Source: Paracamarosporium sp. OC-R06-R3
Lineage: Eukaryota; Ascomycota; Dothideomycetes; Pleosporales; Didymosphaeriaceae
Length of the DNA stretch: 64,000 bases
Direction: 5' to 3'
Assembly: GCA_019828545.1 (NCBI GenBank)
Contig: JACVRA010000128.1
Span: 372,001-436,000 of the forward strand
The position numbers and the translations under genes were made by a program. Shown piece after piece: positions 1 to 10,454 of the stretch. How positions within the stretch are numbered: the stretch's first letter is position 1; each line of letters begins with the position of its first letter. The notes beneath the pieces are model-generated. The model ran no database searches and had not been told where the DNA came from. It saw nothing but the letters and a program-made list of their open reading frames with translations.

Positions 1-293
1 TACCCACTACTAAACCATCCACTGTACTGTCAATCTCACAAATACCCACCACCCCATAGATCCACTAGGAGCTAGCTATTCGCCCCGAACACTTGGTTAA
101 TTACCCATAAATCACCTATATCCGAAAGATCACTACCATATACTGTACTCCAACTTTTTCTTCCTTCAGTGTCCATTATAGAAATCTTCGGGTCGACGTG
201 TGCCTCGCAGCCTTGCGATCAACCAACTCACCTCTTGTAGCAAGACGAACTGACTTATCTCATTTTGTAACTCTTAAGACATAGGAACAACTT

Positions 294-1535
294 CTATCCT
301 CTTCGAGTCCAACTCTTTGGGTCCAATTCGTGTACTGGAGCTCGAGTATATAACTCATACTTCTCTAGCCCCCCTGCCCCTCCCTCGAGCTCCATTGGAT
401 TTGTGGGTATGTATGCAGTTGGTGCGCTAGTCACTGCTTGGATTTGCTCATGGTACCTCTTCTTTTCTCCCCTTCTTTTTCTCCACCACCAGAGAGCTAC
501 TAGTAACGCAGCCAGTCCCACAACGCCACCCACAACCGGACCCGCGATCCATGCCTCGCTTTTACTACTCTGTTGACCCTGCTGCTCATGACCGGACGTA
601 TCATCTGCTTGCCGTCGTGTGGCAGATATCCAACCATCTGAGGGTGACGTGCGTGTTTCCATTGTCGACTTGAGATAATAGTTCTTATATCCGAGGGTTA
701 TTTTCGCATCGAAGTCACACCCGGTGCAATTATCTCGGGCAGAGCAGCTGTCGACACAATCCTGAATCGTCGCAGCATGTCGCGCCGGTATATCTTCGTC
801 GGAGCCTCTCTGTTCACACGATAGTTGAAACACACTGCTGTCATTTGCCGTCACCGTTCCGTTCGAATCGAAGCCGCAACCATTCGAATCCGACGCAGTC
901 CCTAAGAACGCCATAGCAGCATGCGTCCTAGAGTTTTTAACCCTTCCATTATTTAATTCGCGTAATGTTCCGTTTTTAGGGTAGCAGTTAAGATAACCAA
1001 TTTGGACAGACTGATCCCACGCAACCCCAGTACAAAGTGGGTGCAACGTTGAACAATAATCCAGACACTCGCCAAGGGTATTAGTATGCACCGTGCAGCT
1101 CTTAGTTCCGGGCTGTGGGACCTCGCAACCGTTCAAGTTCGCTATATCCTGGTTGCATACAATTTGGAAGGCAAGGCCATTTTGAGAGGTCTGATTCTTT
1201 CCGTTACCGCCGGGGCAGGTCGATGATAGAGGTTGCAGCTGTGTTTTGTTCGCAAAACCAAGAATCCATCCATTTCGAGGACTGGCCATCTTCCCAGTAA
1301 CAGTGCTATTTTTCAAGTAGCATTTGAATCCGTTCGAATCGAATGCTGCAGCACCACAGAGCTGGCCATTATATTGCGTGCACAGGTCGAGACATTCCTC
1401 AATGGTCTGAGCACCTGCATCGGCAATATCGCCCTCTTCTAAGTCTGAATTGCAGGAGAGAGAGAACTGTAGACCATCGACGCTGGTATGGCTTGTTTCT
1501 GAGCACTTGACCGCGGTAGTTGTTTCGGACGCCAT
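294..1535 (-). CDS. Apple/PAN-like repeat protein with a single transmembrane segment
   Basis: Single exon, 413 aa. Three cysteine-rich Apple/PAN-like repeats (about residues 8-95, 105-210 and 215-305) share the pattern of an early Cys, a central TIEECLDLC-type helix and a late 'GWI' or similar turn. They carry several N-x-S/T sites, consistent with extracellular exposure. A Gly/Ala/Leu/Val transmembrane helix at about 328-349 is followed by a basic stop-transfer (WWWRKRRGEKKR) and a short cytoplasmic tail with an ELYTRAPVHELD motif of the kind seen in fungal single-pass wall-sensor-like proteins. No signal peptide is visible: an in-frame TGA lies 12 nt upstream of the chosen ATG, so the reading frame cannot simply be extended. 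Either topology is signal-anchor, or a 5' exon was missed. Function is inferred only as protein or carbohydrate binding at the cell surface. Confidence 0.7.
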   Translation of the reverse strand: MASETTTAVKCSETSHTSVDGLQFSLSCNSDLEEGDIADAGAQTIEECLDLCTQYNGQLCGAAAFDSNGFKCYLKNSTVTGKMASPRNGWILGFANKTQLQPLSSTCPGGNGKNQTSQNGLAFQIVCNQDIANLNGCEVPQPGTKSCTVHTNTLGECLDYCSTLHPLCTGVAWDQSVQIGYLNCYPKNGTLRELNNGRVKNSRTHAAMAFLGTASDSNGCGFDSNGTVTANDSSVFQLSCEQRGSDEDIPARHAATIQDCVDSCSARDNCTGCDFDAKITLGYKNYYLKSTMETRTSPSDGWISATRRQADDTSGHEQQGQQSSKSEAWIAGPVVGGVVGLAALLVALWWWRKRRGEKKRYHEQIQAVTSAPTAYIPTNPMELEGGAGGLEKYELYTRAPVHELDPKSWTRRG

Positions 1536-3259
1536 GGTGATTAATCAAAGACTACAGACTGAATTAGCATATCCACTCTCAAACAATTCGAACGACTCAA
1601 TCGCACATCCAGATACTTAACGTAGAGTGATGATAGGATGCGAGCACCATTAAGAGCGATCCGGTACGTTTTTGTAAAGTCCACGGCTATATTAACCGCT
1701 GAGTTCTCGCCTCCCTTTAATCAACGTTTCAGATGCCTATTTCAGCTTTATGTGGTACTTCACCGCAATCGGGTTTCTACATCTGGCTCTAACACAATCA
1801 TCTCAGTCTACACATGCACACTCGATAACTCAGCGATGAGTATATATCCAGAATACCAAAAGCATCACATTCCTACCACTGCGAAATTTGAGCGCTTTGA
1901 CGTAAATCGGCAGCCTAACTTTTCCTTCAGCGTTTCCAAGTCGTTCCGTCATCCTGGACGAATGTTCTGCACAATGTTAGCAATGGGGCGCATAACATGC
2001 AGTTCGTCTACATCATGCGAATATCGTTGGCTCATTACAGATACCGTAACCGAACGGCCCCGATCTGCTGTATCACGAAGTCCGAGAGTGTACCATTGGC
2101 CACGTCGTCAAGGGTGCACTTTGCCGTCAAGGCTTCATTTGCTCGTTTCCTCTGCTAGTGGTTGTTGGGCTGGGTTCGCGGAATGAAGTTGCTGGGGGCT
2201 GTCTGTAGCTTTGGTTTCCCGCTCCTCTCCTTCTACCCCGAGGTCCGCGCAAGCCACTCCATCTCTATGCGTGCTCTGCGACACTGCGCACACGACTCCT
2301 GAAGCGTGCGCTTCCTATCCTGGACGATGTCCTTTTGAACTAGTTTCAAATATGCGCTGTTCCCCTTCTAAATCGACTGTTTGCCCGATCGACGAATCGC
2401 ACATCAGCTTCATATTGACCGATATTGCTGCACACCCCAAAGACAACTCGTCCGAACAATTGGTCCGTCAGGCATGGAGGTGTATTGCGGTTACTATAGG
2501 GTCATCTTGGGTGGCCAGCCTTATTCATAGGGGATTTCTCACACTCGCGTGCTCTAGATGAGGCGATTCAAAGCTAAGGTTCGTAATTGATGAATATACC
2601 GAATCCAGACGTCTCCAACTGTACAAATAAAGGATTTGCCGCCACCCAGAAAAGATTCCCGACCACCTAACGAGAATTCTCGACAAAGGTAGACAGCAAA
2701 GCTGTAGTGAGGGCGACGTTGCCACACAATATATACTTCTAGATGCCAGTGCAGGAAAATATTGTTTAAGTAACCAGCTTAGGAGCTCACCATTGTATGT
2801 TAGCTGGTACGCATCAATGCGCGAGGCTAGGTGGGCGGGTGAATCTCCACGAGGCTGTTGGCCTACCACGACAATACAATAGTCCTAGCCAATAGAAATG
2901 TTGAATTAGAGTTAACGAGCAATAATCGATTAAATCGGCTAAAGCTGATTTTATGATTTCTTGTTGATGAGGATTCGTCAGTATAATACAGGTATTGACT
3001 GGCTCTGGCGGAACGCCAATGAGTTTCGAGGCCTTATTCCGCGCCTGTTCCGCTGCGTATTGAAAATAATCATGTGAGTTGTTGCCAAGCCTCTGTCTCA
3101 CAGGGTCGCTACGATGTTTTATCTACCAACCCAGAATCAAAATCATCGTCAGCCTTACAGGTTCGCGTTTCGTAGCCGTGTTTATTCGAGTCCTCACGAC
3201 GAGTATACCTCCTTAGGTGCCGTTTTCTGTATCGGCTTCTAAACGAGTTCGCTTTCGGC
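1536..3259. other. Intergenic; possible ankyrin-like remnant on the minus strand
   Basis: No gene is supported here. Two minus-strand frames at about 2525-3101 contain a GDSPAHLASR string reminiscent of an ankyrin helix and a plausible GT...AG pair, but the frames do not join across any consensus intron I tried. It may be a decayed exon of an ankyrin gene divergent from the NLR, or chance. The last 150 bases before 3260 should hold the NLR promoter. Confidence 0.3.
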
Positions 3260-6200
3260 ATGCGGCTTTTGCAGCTTCATCAGGACGGGAAATTCAGCCT
3301 AGTCGAATATGTCAGCGAAAATGTTCCCCAATATGCAATCCTATCGCATACGTGGGGCGCAGACCATGAAGAAGTTACATATAGAGATTTGATTGAAGGC
3401 ACCGGCATGGCAAAGTCTGGTTATCATAAGCTTCGATTTTGTGGAACGCAAGCTGCAAGGGACAATCTTACATACTTCTGGATTGATACCTGCTGCATCG
3501 ACAAATCGAGTAGCACAGAGCTTTCAGAAGCTATAAACTCTATGTTTCAGTGGTACAAAAAGGCAAAAAAATGCTACGTTTACCTATCTGACGTCTCGAT
3601 CGAAGGATTTACCAGCAAAGATCAATCTTTCCAGAAGAGCAAATGGTTTACACGAGGATGGACTCTACAAGAACTACTCGCCCCGATATCTGTGGAGTTT
3701 TTTTCTGTGGAAGGCTCCCTACTCGGTAATAAAACTGCGCTCGCACACGAAATCTCCCAGATAACTAGTATACCTGTTGAAGCACTTCGAGGAAAAGACC
3801 TTTCTGGGTTTAGCGTGAATGAGCGTCTTAGGTGGGCGCAGAGCCGGGAGACAAAACGCGAGGAGGATTATGCCTATGCTCTGTTTGGTATATTCGGAGT
3901 CCATATGCCGCTCATCTACGGCGAAGGTAAAGAGAAAGCATTGGAAAGACTTGAGAAAAAGGTAAAGAAACCAACAGGGAAGGTGTCGGCTTCTCGTCCG
4001 ACCTTACGTCTACTCTGGCTCCTCTCCGTTCTTGTTGCGACAATGGTCCTATACTATCAGATTTCATACCCAGCAATTCTGTCGGGGGTAGATTTTAATG
4101 GGGCTACTCAGCAGCACCCACGTCAAGCCTCAACTGTTCCTGAGGGTGTACGATTGGGCGAAGCCGATATGTCGATACATAACGCTTACGAAAATTTAGT
4201 GGGCCCTTGGCTTGTTCCATTTGTAAGGCTCGCTACCTTCGCCGGTCGAGAAACTCAGCTTGCTCACCTTGAGGAACACATATCGTCAAACGCTGGTCAG
4301 CGACTTGCGATATATGGTCTTGGTGGCTGTGGGAAAACGGCTCTTGCTCTCGAGTCAGCTTATCGCACAAGAGAACAGCAGCCTATGCGCGCCATTTTCT
4401 GGGTACCGGCCATCACCCGAGAAAGCTTCGAACAGGCGTATCGAGAGATAGGTACCATCTTGCAGATCTCAGGGATTTCAGAAAGCGGAGCTGATGTAAA
4501 ACGACTTGTCAAGGCAAGCCTGAGCGACGAGAGTTTTGGACAGTGGCTCATGATTGTCGATAACGTAGACGATATTAGCATTCTTGTCAACCAACCCACA
4601 GAGGACAGCAACACGGACCAATTAATTGACTACATCCCTTATAGCCACCAAGGTTCCGTTATCTTCACTACCCGAACTCGAGAAGCTGCTGTCAAACTGG
4701 CTGGTGCGAATACTATAGCGCTGGGTCAGCTGGAAAAACCAGAGGCAACTGAATTATTGCGAAATCGACTGCTTCAAGATCATCAGCACGAACTAAAGGC
4801 TGAAGAGACGGTTGAGCAATTTCTCGACATGCTCACTTACTTTGCTCTGGCCATTGTTCAGGCAGTAGCTTTCATCAATACGAACGACATCAGCCTTTCC
4901 GAGTATATCCGCTATTATCGAAATACCGAGAGAGATACTATGGAGCTTCTTAGTACGGAATTCTACGATCAAGGACGATATCAAAATGCGAAGAACCCAG
5001 TGGCCACAACGTGGTACATTTCATTCGCACAAATACAGAGAAACAACCCGTTAGCCGCAGACTATTTGTCTTTTATGGCGTGTGTACGCAATAGCGATAT
5101 TGCAGCATCAATGCTGCCACCGAACGGTTCTCTAGTAGAGCAAATTGGGGCGATTGGGTTGCTGAAAGCATACGCCTTCGTCACCGAGCGAGATCCTCAG
5201 ATATATGGACTACTAGACCAGCTACAAAAATCAGCAAAGATATACGACGTCCATCCACTAGTCCATTTGGCGATGCGAAGCTGGCTGAAAGCACACAATC
5301 AGTGGAGTCTGTGGGTGGGAAGAGCTTCGGAGCATCTTATAAACATCATACCTATGGGCGATTACGAAACGAAAGAGGTCTGGACAGTATACTTACCTCA
5401 CGCTATCAATGTAGCAGATATACCTGCAGTATACGAGTCGTCTAGAAGAATGTCACTACTTAACCGGATAGGAATGTGTAAGAAAACACTGGGGGACTAT
5501 GCGGCTGCGGAGATTGTTTTTCGAGAGCTCCTCAATCAACAAGAGAAAGAGCTGGGCAAAGAGCATGTTGACACGCTAACCACCTTAAACAACATAGGAG
5601 AAGTACTGCTGAAGCAGGGAAAAGACGCGGAGGCCGAGGAGATGATACGGAAGGCGCTGGAGGGATTGGAGAAGGTGCTAGGGAAAGAACACCCTAGAGC
5701 ATTAGATTGCATGAATGATCTAGGTTTGGTATTATATATGAAGGGAAACTACGAGGCAGCTGAGGAGATGACTCGGCAGGCATTAGAGTGGAAGGAGGAG
5801 GTGCTAGGGAAAAAACACCCCAGTACATTAGATACTATGAGCAACCTAGCTATGGTATTGGATACGAAGGGGAACTACGAGGCGGCTAAGGAAATGACCC
5901 AACAGGTGTTAGAGGAGCATGGTTATGTGCTAGAAAAAGAGCATCCTAGCACATTAATCAGCCTGCATATCCTAGCTGTAGTACTGCATAATCAAGAAGA
6001 GGTTGAGTTAGCGGAGGGAATAATGCGTGAAGGGGTGGAAGCATTTAAGAAGGTGCTGGGGAAAGAACACCCTGTAACATTAGCTACGATACACGACCTA
6101 GGTATATTACTTTACAATCAGGGGAAGTGGGAGATAGCTAGGGAATTGTTCCAGGAAGTGCTAGATGGAAGAGAACGGGTGCTAGGAAAACGACACTTTG

Positions 6201-6325
6201 ATACATTAGCTAGTGCAGAGGAGCTAGCCTTGGTACTGCGTATCCAAGAGAAGTACGAGCTGGCGGAGGAGGTAACTCAACGATATGTTGGAAGGAGAAG
6301 CAAAGATGCTACGACGTCTTTGTGA
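3260..6325 (+). CDS. Fungal NLR: HET domain, transmembrane helix, NB-ARC, TPR repeats
   Basis: Single exon, 1021 aa. The HET domain (about 1-215) has YAILSHTWG at 25-33, FWIDTCCIDK at 73-82 and GWTLQELLAP at 133-142. A hydrophobic stretch at about 249-270 (LRLLWLLSVLVATMVLYY) could span a membrane. The NB-ARC module follows: P-loop GLGGCGKTAL at 353-362, Walker B-like WLMIVDNVDD at 429-438, sensor-like GSVIFTTR at 465-472, and an ALAIVQAVAFI block matching the GLPLA region. From about 755 to 1010 are six to seven TPRs of 42 aa of the kinesin-light-chain type, each opening with GKEHP-like residues. The NTPase and its three nucleotide motifs look intact. Known HET-NB-ARC/NACHT proteins control heterokaryon incompatibility and are regarded as fungal innate-immunity receptors, with the HET domain as cell-death effector and the repeats as ligand sensor. 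No neighbouring partner gene is evident. Confidence 0.92.
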   Translation: MRLLQLHQDGKFSLVEYVSENVPQYAILSHTWGADHEEVTYRDLIEGTGMAKSGYHKLRFCGTQAARDNLTYFWIDTCCIDKSSSTELSEAINSMFQWYKKAKKCYVYLSDVSIEGFTSKDQSFQKSKWFTRGWTLQELLAPISVEFFSVEGSLLGNKTALAHEISQITSIPVEALRGKDLSGFSVNERLRWAQSRETKREEDYAYALFGIFGVHMPLIYGEGKEKALERLEKKVKKPTGKVSASRPTLRLLWLLSVLVATMVLYYQISYPAILSGVDFNGATQQHPRQASTVPEGVRLGEADMSIHNAYENLVGPWLVPFVRLATFAGRETQLAHLEEHISSNAGQRLAIYGLGGCGKTALALESAYRTREQQPMRAIFWVPAITRESFEQAYREIGTILQISGISESGADVKRLVKASLSDESFGQWLMIVDNVDDISILVNQPTEDSNTDQLIDYIPYSHQGSVIFTTRTREAAVKLAGANTIALGQLEKPEATELLRNRLLQDHQHELKAEETVEQFLDMLTYFALAIVQAVAFINTNDISLSEYIRYYRNTERDTMELLSTEFYDQGRYQNAKNPVATTWYISFAQIQRNNPLAADYLSFMACVRNSDIAASMLPPNGSLVEQIGAIGLLKAYAFVTERDPQIYGLLDQLQKSAKIYDVHPLVHLAMRSWLKAHNQWSLWVGRASEHLINIIPMGDYETKEVWTVYLPHAINVADIPAVYESSRRMSLLNRIGMCKKTLGDYAAAEIVFRELLNQQEKELGKEHVDTLTTLNNIGEVLLKQGKDAEAEEMIRKALEGLEKVLGKEHPRALDCMNDLGLVLYMKGNYEAAEEMTRQALEWKEEVLGKKHPSTLDTMSNLAMVLDTKGNYEAAKEMTQQVLEEHGYVLEKEHPSTLISLHILAVVLHNQEEVELAEGIMREGVEAFKKVLGKEHPVTLATIHDLGILLYNQGKWEIARELFQEVLDGRERVLGKRHFDTLASAEELALVLRIQEKYELAEEVTQRYVGRRSKDATTSL
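5530..6290 (+). repeat. 126-bp tandem repeats encoding the TPR domain
   Basis: The 3' part of the NLR gene is a tandem array with a 126-nt period (42 codons). Recurring DNA words such as gtgctagggaaagaacaccc recur at that spacing (for example near 5557, 5683 and 5809). The units are visibly more alike at DNA level than a diverged TPR array would be, as expected for recently amplified or homogenised repeats. Confidence 0.8.
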
Positions 6326-8168
6326 GCACAAATACAATTGTACCTACCATCTAGACTCTTCATTCCAGAAACCAAGGTACAGCTTCTTCGTAACCACGAA
6401 AACTTACACGCACCAAACTGCACACTTGTTTTCTCTACGAAAACGCTCGCGTACATCCACTCTGCGCAGTTTTATTTTATCTTGTAATCGTTTTAAAGGG
6501 TTTATCGGATGTATGGCTGGTGCTTAATTTGAAGATGCTTGCAGCAGAGCACCCCTAACTACTTCTTCTCTTCCCTTATCCACTTTCGTCCTAGCAGGAG
6601 ACCACTCATTCTTCTAGCTACACTAAGTAGCATCAAAAACCCTTCATCGGTGTTGTTGAGGTAGGGTAAGTATAGATTAGACAGAGAATGCATCAACAAG
6701 CCACTATATCACCTATCTATATATCGATCCAACCACCCATCCATATCTCCACGCATCTTAATCAAAGTCATAATAAGCACAGTCGCTAATATCCTACGAG
6801 TATCCCACCTCCCACGACACATAATACTCCTCATACTCCATAGACAAATCTACTTATCCACAATCCACCTATAACAAACACACACCGCGAACAGAATATT
6901 CGTTGAGTCCTATAGTGGATATTTTAGCATCCTAGGCATTTCAAAAGCCCCATTTCCCCAATAATTGTGTTTCTACTTGATAAGGACAGGGTGGGCAGCG
7001 AATGAAGGCTGGGAATATGATTTTTTTGGCGGATGTGACGGGCTCGAATATGCCTTGACCCCTAGAACAGCTGAACAACCCACTAAAAAGACATCTACGT
7101 AGCCCGACTATTAGGCCAACGTATTCTTCAAGTTGAGGCAACATGTCATGCATAGGTCCCAACATCGAGAATGTGGCCTCAAGTGTATCTGCGAATCTAC
7201 ATGCGGGCTGGCTACATGTCTTTATGTCCTCTTTATTCGAACATTCTAGTTTACTTCTATAACTACTTGTAAATCAACCCAAACAACCCCGGATATCTTA
7301 TTCGTTCGTGTTGCAGCATTTGTTGCTCCAGCGAATGAGCGAATGTGATCCAACGAAGGAGCAAGTCGTTTTCTCACAAATTTAGATAACCCTCTGTGTA
7401 CATACGCTGTACATAGTCGATTCATATTAGTTACGAAAGAATTGAAGTCCTTGATATCGATGTTGACGTGGATCCTGAGCTTTTGTAGCTCAATTTGTTT
7501 CTAGCGTGCGATAGTACTCCAGGTTCTTTGCAAAGTCATGGTATGTGGCATACGTGTTAGCTGCATAGATACGTGGAACGCTTGAGCGAACGACTATTTA
7601 GCAACTTACCTGCAACTCTGTGTCTTTTATACAGTCACTCGTCACATATCTTTGCTCCATCAATTTTGTATCTCACTCAATACTTCAACGATAAGCCGCA
7701 GCTCAAAGTCAACAAAGCTGTACGACTTTTACGTATCTCCAAAGAAATGTGATAGCGACTTGTCACGCCCTCGATTGGTCACCTCCCGCGATCGGTCACC
7801 CCCCGCGAACGGTCACCCCCCTTCGCGAATACGTCGAGTGGATAAAGCCACCCAGGATACACTGTAACGATAAGCCTAGCCCGGCACTTCAATGTACCTG
7901 CTGAATCTCTCCGCCAAGAAACGGGGACCAATGATAGGCATGAATTAATAACGAGCTGCGTACCACTCACCTGTGTGGTACAAGACAACATAAGCTGCAG
8001 ATGAGCGTGTGCTTCACACCTGCAATCGGTTACTAGCGCGCTTGCACCCGTACTATAACTCACCACACTCCCCACTCTTCGTAACTCCGTGAAACGAGCA
8101 CTCGCGCAACAAGCTAACTAACTCACACTTTCCAGTTCTTTTACCTTTTCATAGCGGAACAGAAAGGC
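6326..8168. other. Intergenic, AT-rich, no supported gene
   Basis: About 1.8 kb with only short random reading frames. It holds Ta/Tc-rich tracts at 6690-6860 and the 17-bp tandem array at 7760-7827. The final stretch before 8169 is the promoter of the hydrolase. Confidence 0.5.
7760..7827 (+). repeat. Four 17-bp GTCAC-containing tandem units
   Basis: The core GTCAC recurs at exactly 17-bp spacing, with unit starts at 7760, 7777, 7794 and 7811. Each unit is (G)GTCAC followed by a C-run and a CGCGA or CTCGA block; the first unit is the most diverged. Such arrays occur as factor-binding clusters or as subterminal repeats of DNA transposons; no matching inverted end was found in the window. Confidence 0.75.
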
Positions 8169-9758
8169 ATGGATGCTATCCAATCCAGGCTACAGGCCGT
8201 TAGGCCTGAGATCGAGAAAATCATGGGGGTCGCGGGAGTTGCTGGGCTCTCATATGGCGTGATACATGGCGGTCAACTGGTTCATATTGACAATTTGGGA
8301 TACCGCGATATCGAGAACAAGCTTCCAGTAACGGAGGAAACGATGTTTCCTGTCTGCTCAATGACGAAAAACATGGTCACCTCAGTCCTGGGCATGCTTG
8401 TCGAAGAGGGAAAACTCAACTTCGATGATTACGTTACCGATCTCCTACCCTCATTCGATCCTGCGGACAAGGCGTTCAAGGCAACATCAAGGCTGAGCGA
8501 TTGGCTCTCTATGCAATCTGGCTGTCAAGGATATCAATGTTGGGTGCAGTCTGAGAACAACATTATATTCTCAAAAGACGACGCAATGAAAGTCATCAAC
8601 AGCCTGCAGATCAAGGCCGATATGCGGACCGAGTTCACGTATAGCAATTGGGGATACGAGCTCGCTTCCCAGGTTATCAAACATTTGACCGGTGAAACCT
8701 GGGATTCCCATCTTCATAGGCGGATCTTTGAACCACTGGGTTTGAAACGCACAGACGCTCGAGGCGACTTCGACAAGTTTGACAACATGTCAATCCCGTA
8801 CATGGCGCTGGATGACGCGACACCTGTGGCCATTCCACAGACACCAATCTCCGCTAAGACAGTTAATGGAGCAGCCGGTGGCGTTCGAAGTTGTGTGAAA
8901 GACCTTCTAGTGTTATACAAGGCCGTACTTTCGGCGTCAATTGATCAGTTCTCATCCGGAAAATCGTCCACCGAGGGGTCCATTTTCAAGAATCTCACCA
9001 CGACTATGACGTCGCACAATCGTCTGCCAGGCTTGAGTCTTCGAGAGTCCTCCTACGGTTACGGCTGGATCCGGACTCAGTTACCAAATCAAATGTGTCG
9101 CGCCAGCCCAAATTTCGATCTGCTGGGCGACGAACCGGTTCTAGGGGAAGGTGCGCCATCTAAACTCATGATAGATCATTATGGTAGCATGTCAGGGGCT
9201 TACTGTGGTGTTGGAATGTTCCCTGAGACTGAGAGTCTGGTGGTCCTTCTCAGTAATTCAACGCCGATGTGCGATTCGGCGGATTGGTTTATGCAGGTTT
9301 TGGTCCAGACAGTATTCGATTTTCCGCATAAGAACAACTACCTCGAGTGGGTAGAAAAGACTGTCGCTGCAGAACGCAACTGGTATGCCAAAACAATGAA
9401 AGATCTGGAAGATGCGCGAACGCCAGGCACTAAACCCAAGGACCTCACTGCATACGCTGGGACATACGTCAATGAATATGATTACTTTCTGATCTCAATC
9501 AAGGTCGATCAAGGCAGGCTGCTCATGTCCTTCCAAGATCGAGAAGATGAAATCTTTGAGCTTCGCCACTACGAATTGGACACCTTTTGTTGGCTACAAC
9601 CCAGGAATGAGCTGATACGACGCGCGAGAAACGTGCTGCAGCCTGCCAAATATTATCTCATACAATTTCAGGGCGATGGTGAAGGTATAGATCGCTTTGC
9701 TTGGGTCAATGATGCGGCTGTGCCTGCGGGTCAAGTATTTCTGAAAAGGTCCCCTTGA
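8169..9758 (+). CDS. Serine hydrolase of the beta-lactamase / penicillin-binding fold
   Basis: Single exon, 529 aa. The class C beta-lactamase-like signature is present: Ser-x-x-Lys as S64-M-T-K67 (in VCSMTK), Tyr-x-Asn as Y158-S-N160 (in TYSNWGY), and an HYGSMSG block at about 337-343 that corresponds to the third (K/H-x-G) motif. The C-terminal 130 residues form the extra domain usual in fungal members. No signal peptide, so it is probably cytosolic. Family members act as esterases, transesterases (LovD-like), D-aminopeptidases or beta-lactam hydrolases; the substrate here cannot be told from sequence. No polyketide synthase or other biosynthetic gene is next to it in the window, which argues against a cluster-dedicated acyltransferase role. 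Confidence 0.88.
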   Translation: MDAIQSRLQAVRPEIEKIMGVAGVAGLSYGVIHGGQLVHIDNLGYRDIENKLPVTEETMFPVCSMTKNMVTSVLGMLVEEGKLNFDDYVTDLLPSFDPADKAFKATSRLSDWLSMQSGCQGYQCWVQSENNIIFSKDDAMKVINSLQIKADMRTEFTYSNWGYELASQVIKHLTGETWDSHLHRRIFEPLGLKRTDARGDFDKFDNMSIPYMALDDATPVAIPQTPISAKTVNGAAGGVRSCVKDLLVLYKAVLSASIDQFSSGKSSTEGSIFKNLTTTMTSHNRLPGLSLRESSYGYGWIRTQLPNQMCRASPNFDLLGDEPVLGEGAPSKLMIDHYGSMSGAYCGVGMFPETESLVVLLSNSTPMCDSADWFMQVLVQTVFDFPHKNNYLEWVEKTVAAERNWYAKTMKDLEDARTPGTKPKDLTAYAGTYVNEYDYFLISIKVDQGRLLMSFQDREDEIFELRHYELDTFCWLQPRNELIRRARNVLQPAKYYLIQFQGDGEGIDRFAWVNDAAVPAGQVFLKRSP

Positions 9759-10454
9759 AGCAACACTCGCACGAGCTTCACATCGAGTGGGTGTTGAGCC
9801 AAGTGTGGGATCCTAGTGAGTCAGTTCTATAGCGGAACTACATTCTGAATGTTGCACCTTTACTAAGCTGTTGAGCTCATAGGAGACAACGATTTTAAGG
9901 GTTATTACAAATGTATAGTTTAGTAGGAAGAGTAAGGAGTCATAGCTTGATAGGTGATATAGTAGTCGAGTGCTTCATTTCGCCGACTGCAAAGCCTTGC
10001 CATCTCTCAACAAACACACTTTAACAGAAGATTAGAAGATATGAGCTTCACATCGTTTATCACAACTTGATTGCAAAATGTTTTCATTTCACCCTGGGAA
10101 GGCGCTACGGTATTGATACAACAGATTTCATTTCAATGTCCTAAAATATAATTAGCATGTAGTTATAGGTTTTAACATAATTTTACGTGACAATGCTATT
10201 GGCTTGGTATTGTAAAAGAAAAGAAAGAAACAGATCTAGATAGTAATAAAAGGTAAGGTGGAGTTCACAGAGGTATGAGAAAAAACAAACATAAAGAAAA
10301 GAGTATAGTGTGGTAAGTTGCGCGTCGAGCACGTCATGACTACTCCGCACCTCCCCTTCGCCGTGGGGTGCCAACAGTTCGTTTGGGTGAAGAATCGGCG
10401 TGACAGATGTGGACGTTCACTTTGATATCGGCTAAACCTTTTCTAAGTAAACGT
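9759..10454. other. Convergent intergenic spacer
   Basis: About 700 bp between the 3' ends of two convergent genes. It is AT-rich, with several AATAAA-like and TAG-rich tracts that could serve both 3' ends. No reading frame or RNA gene recognised. Confidence 0.5.

Noticed and set aside
2525..3101. Ankyrin-like minus-strand gene divergent from the NLR
   Set aside because: The GDSPAHLASR string is suggestive, but no consensus intron joins the two frames without a stop.
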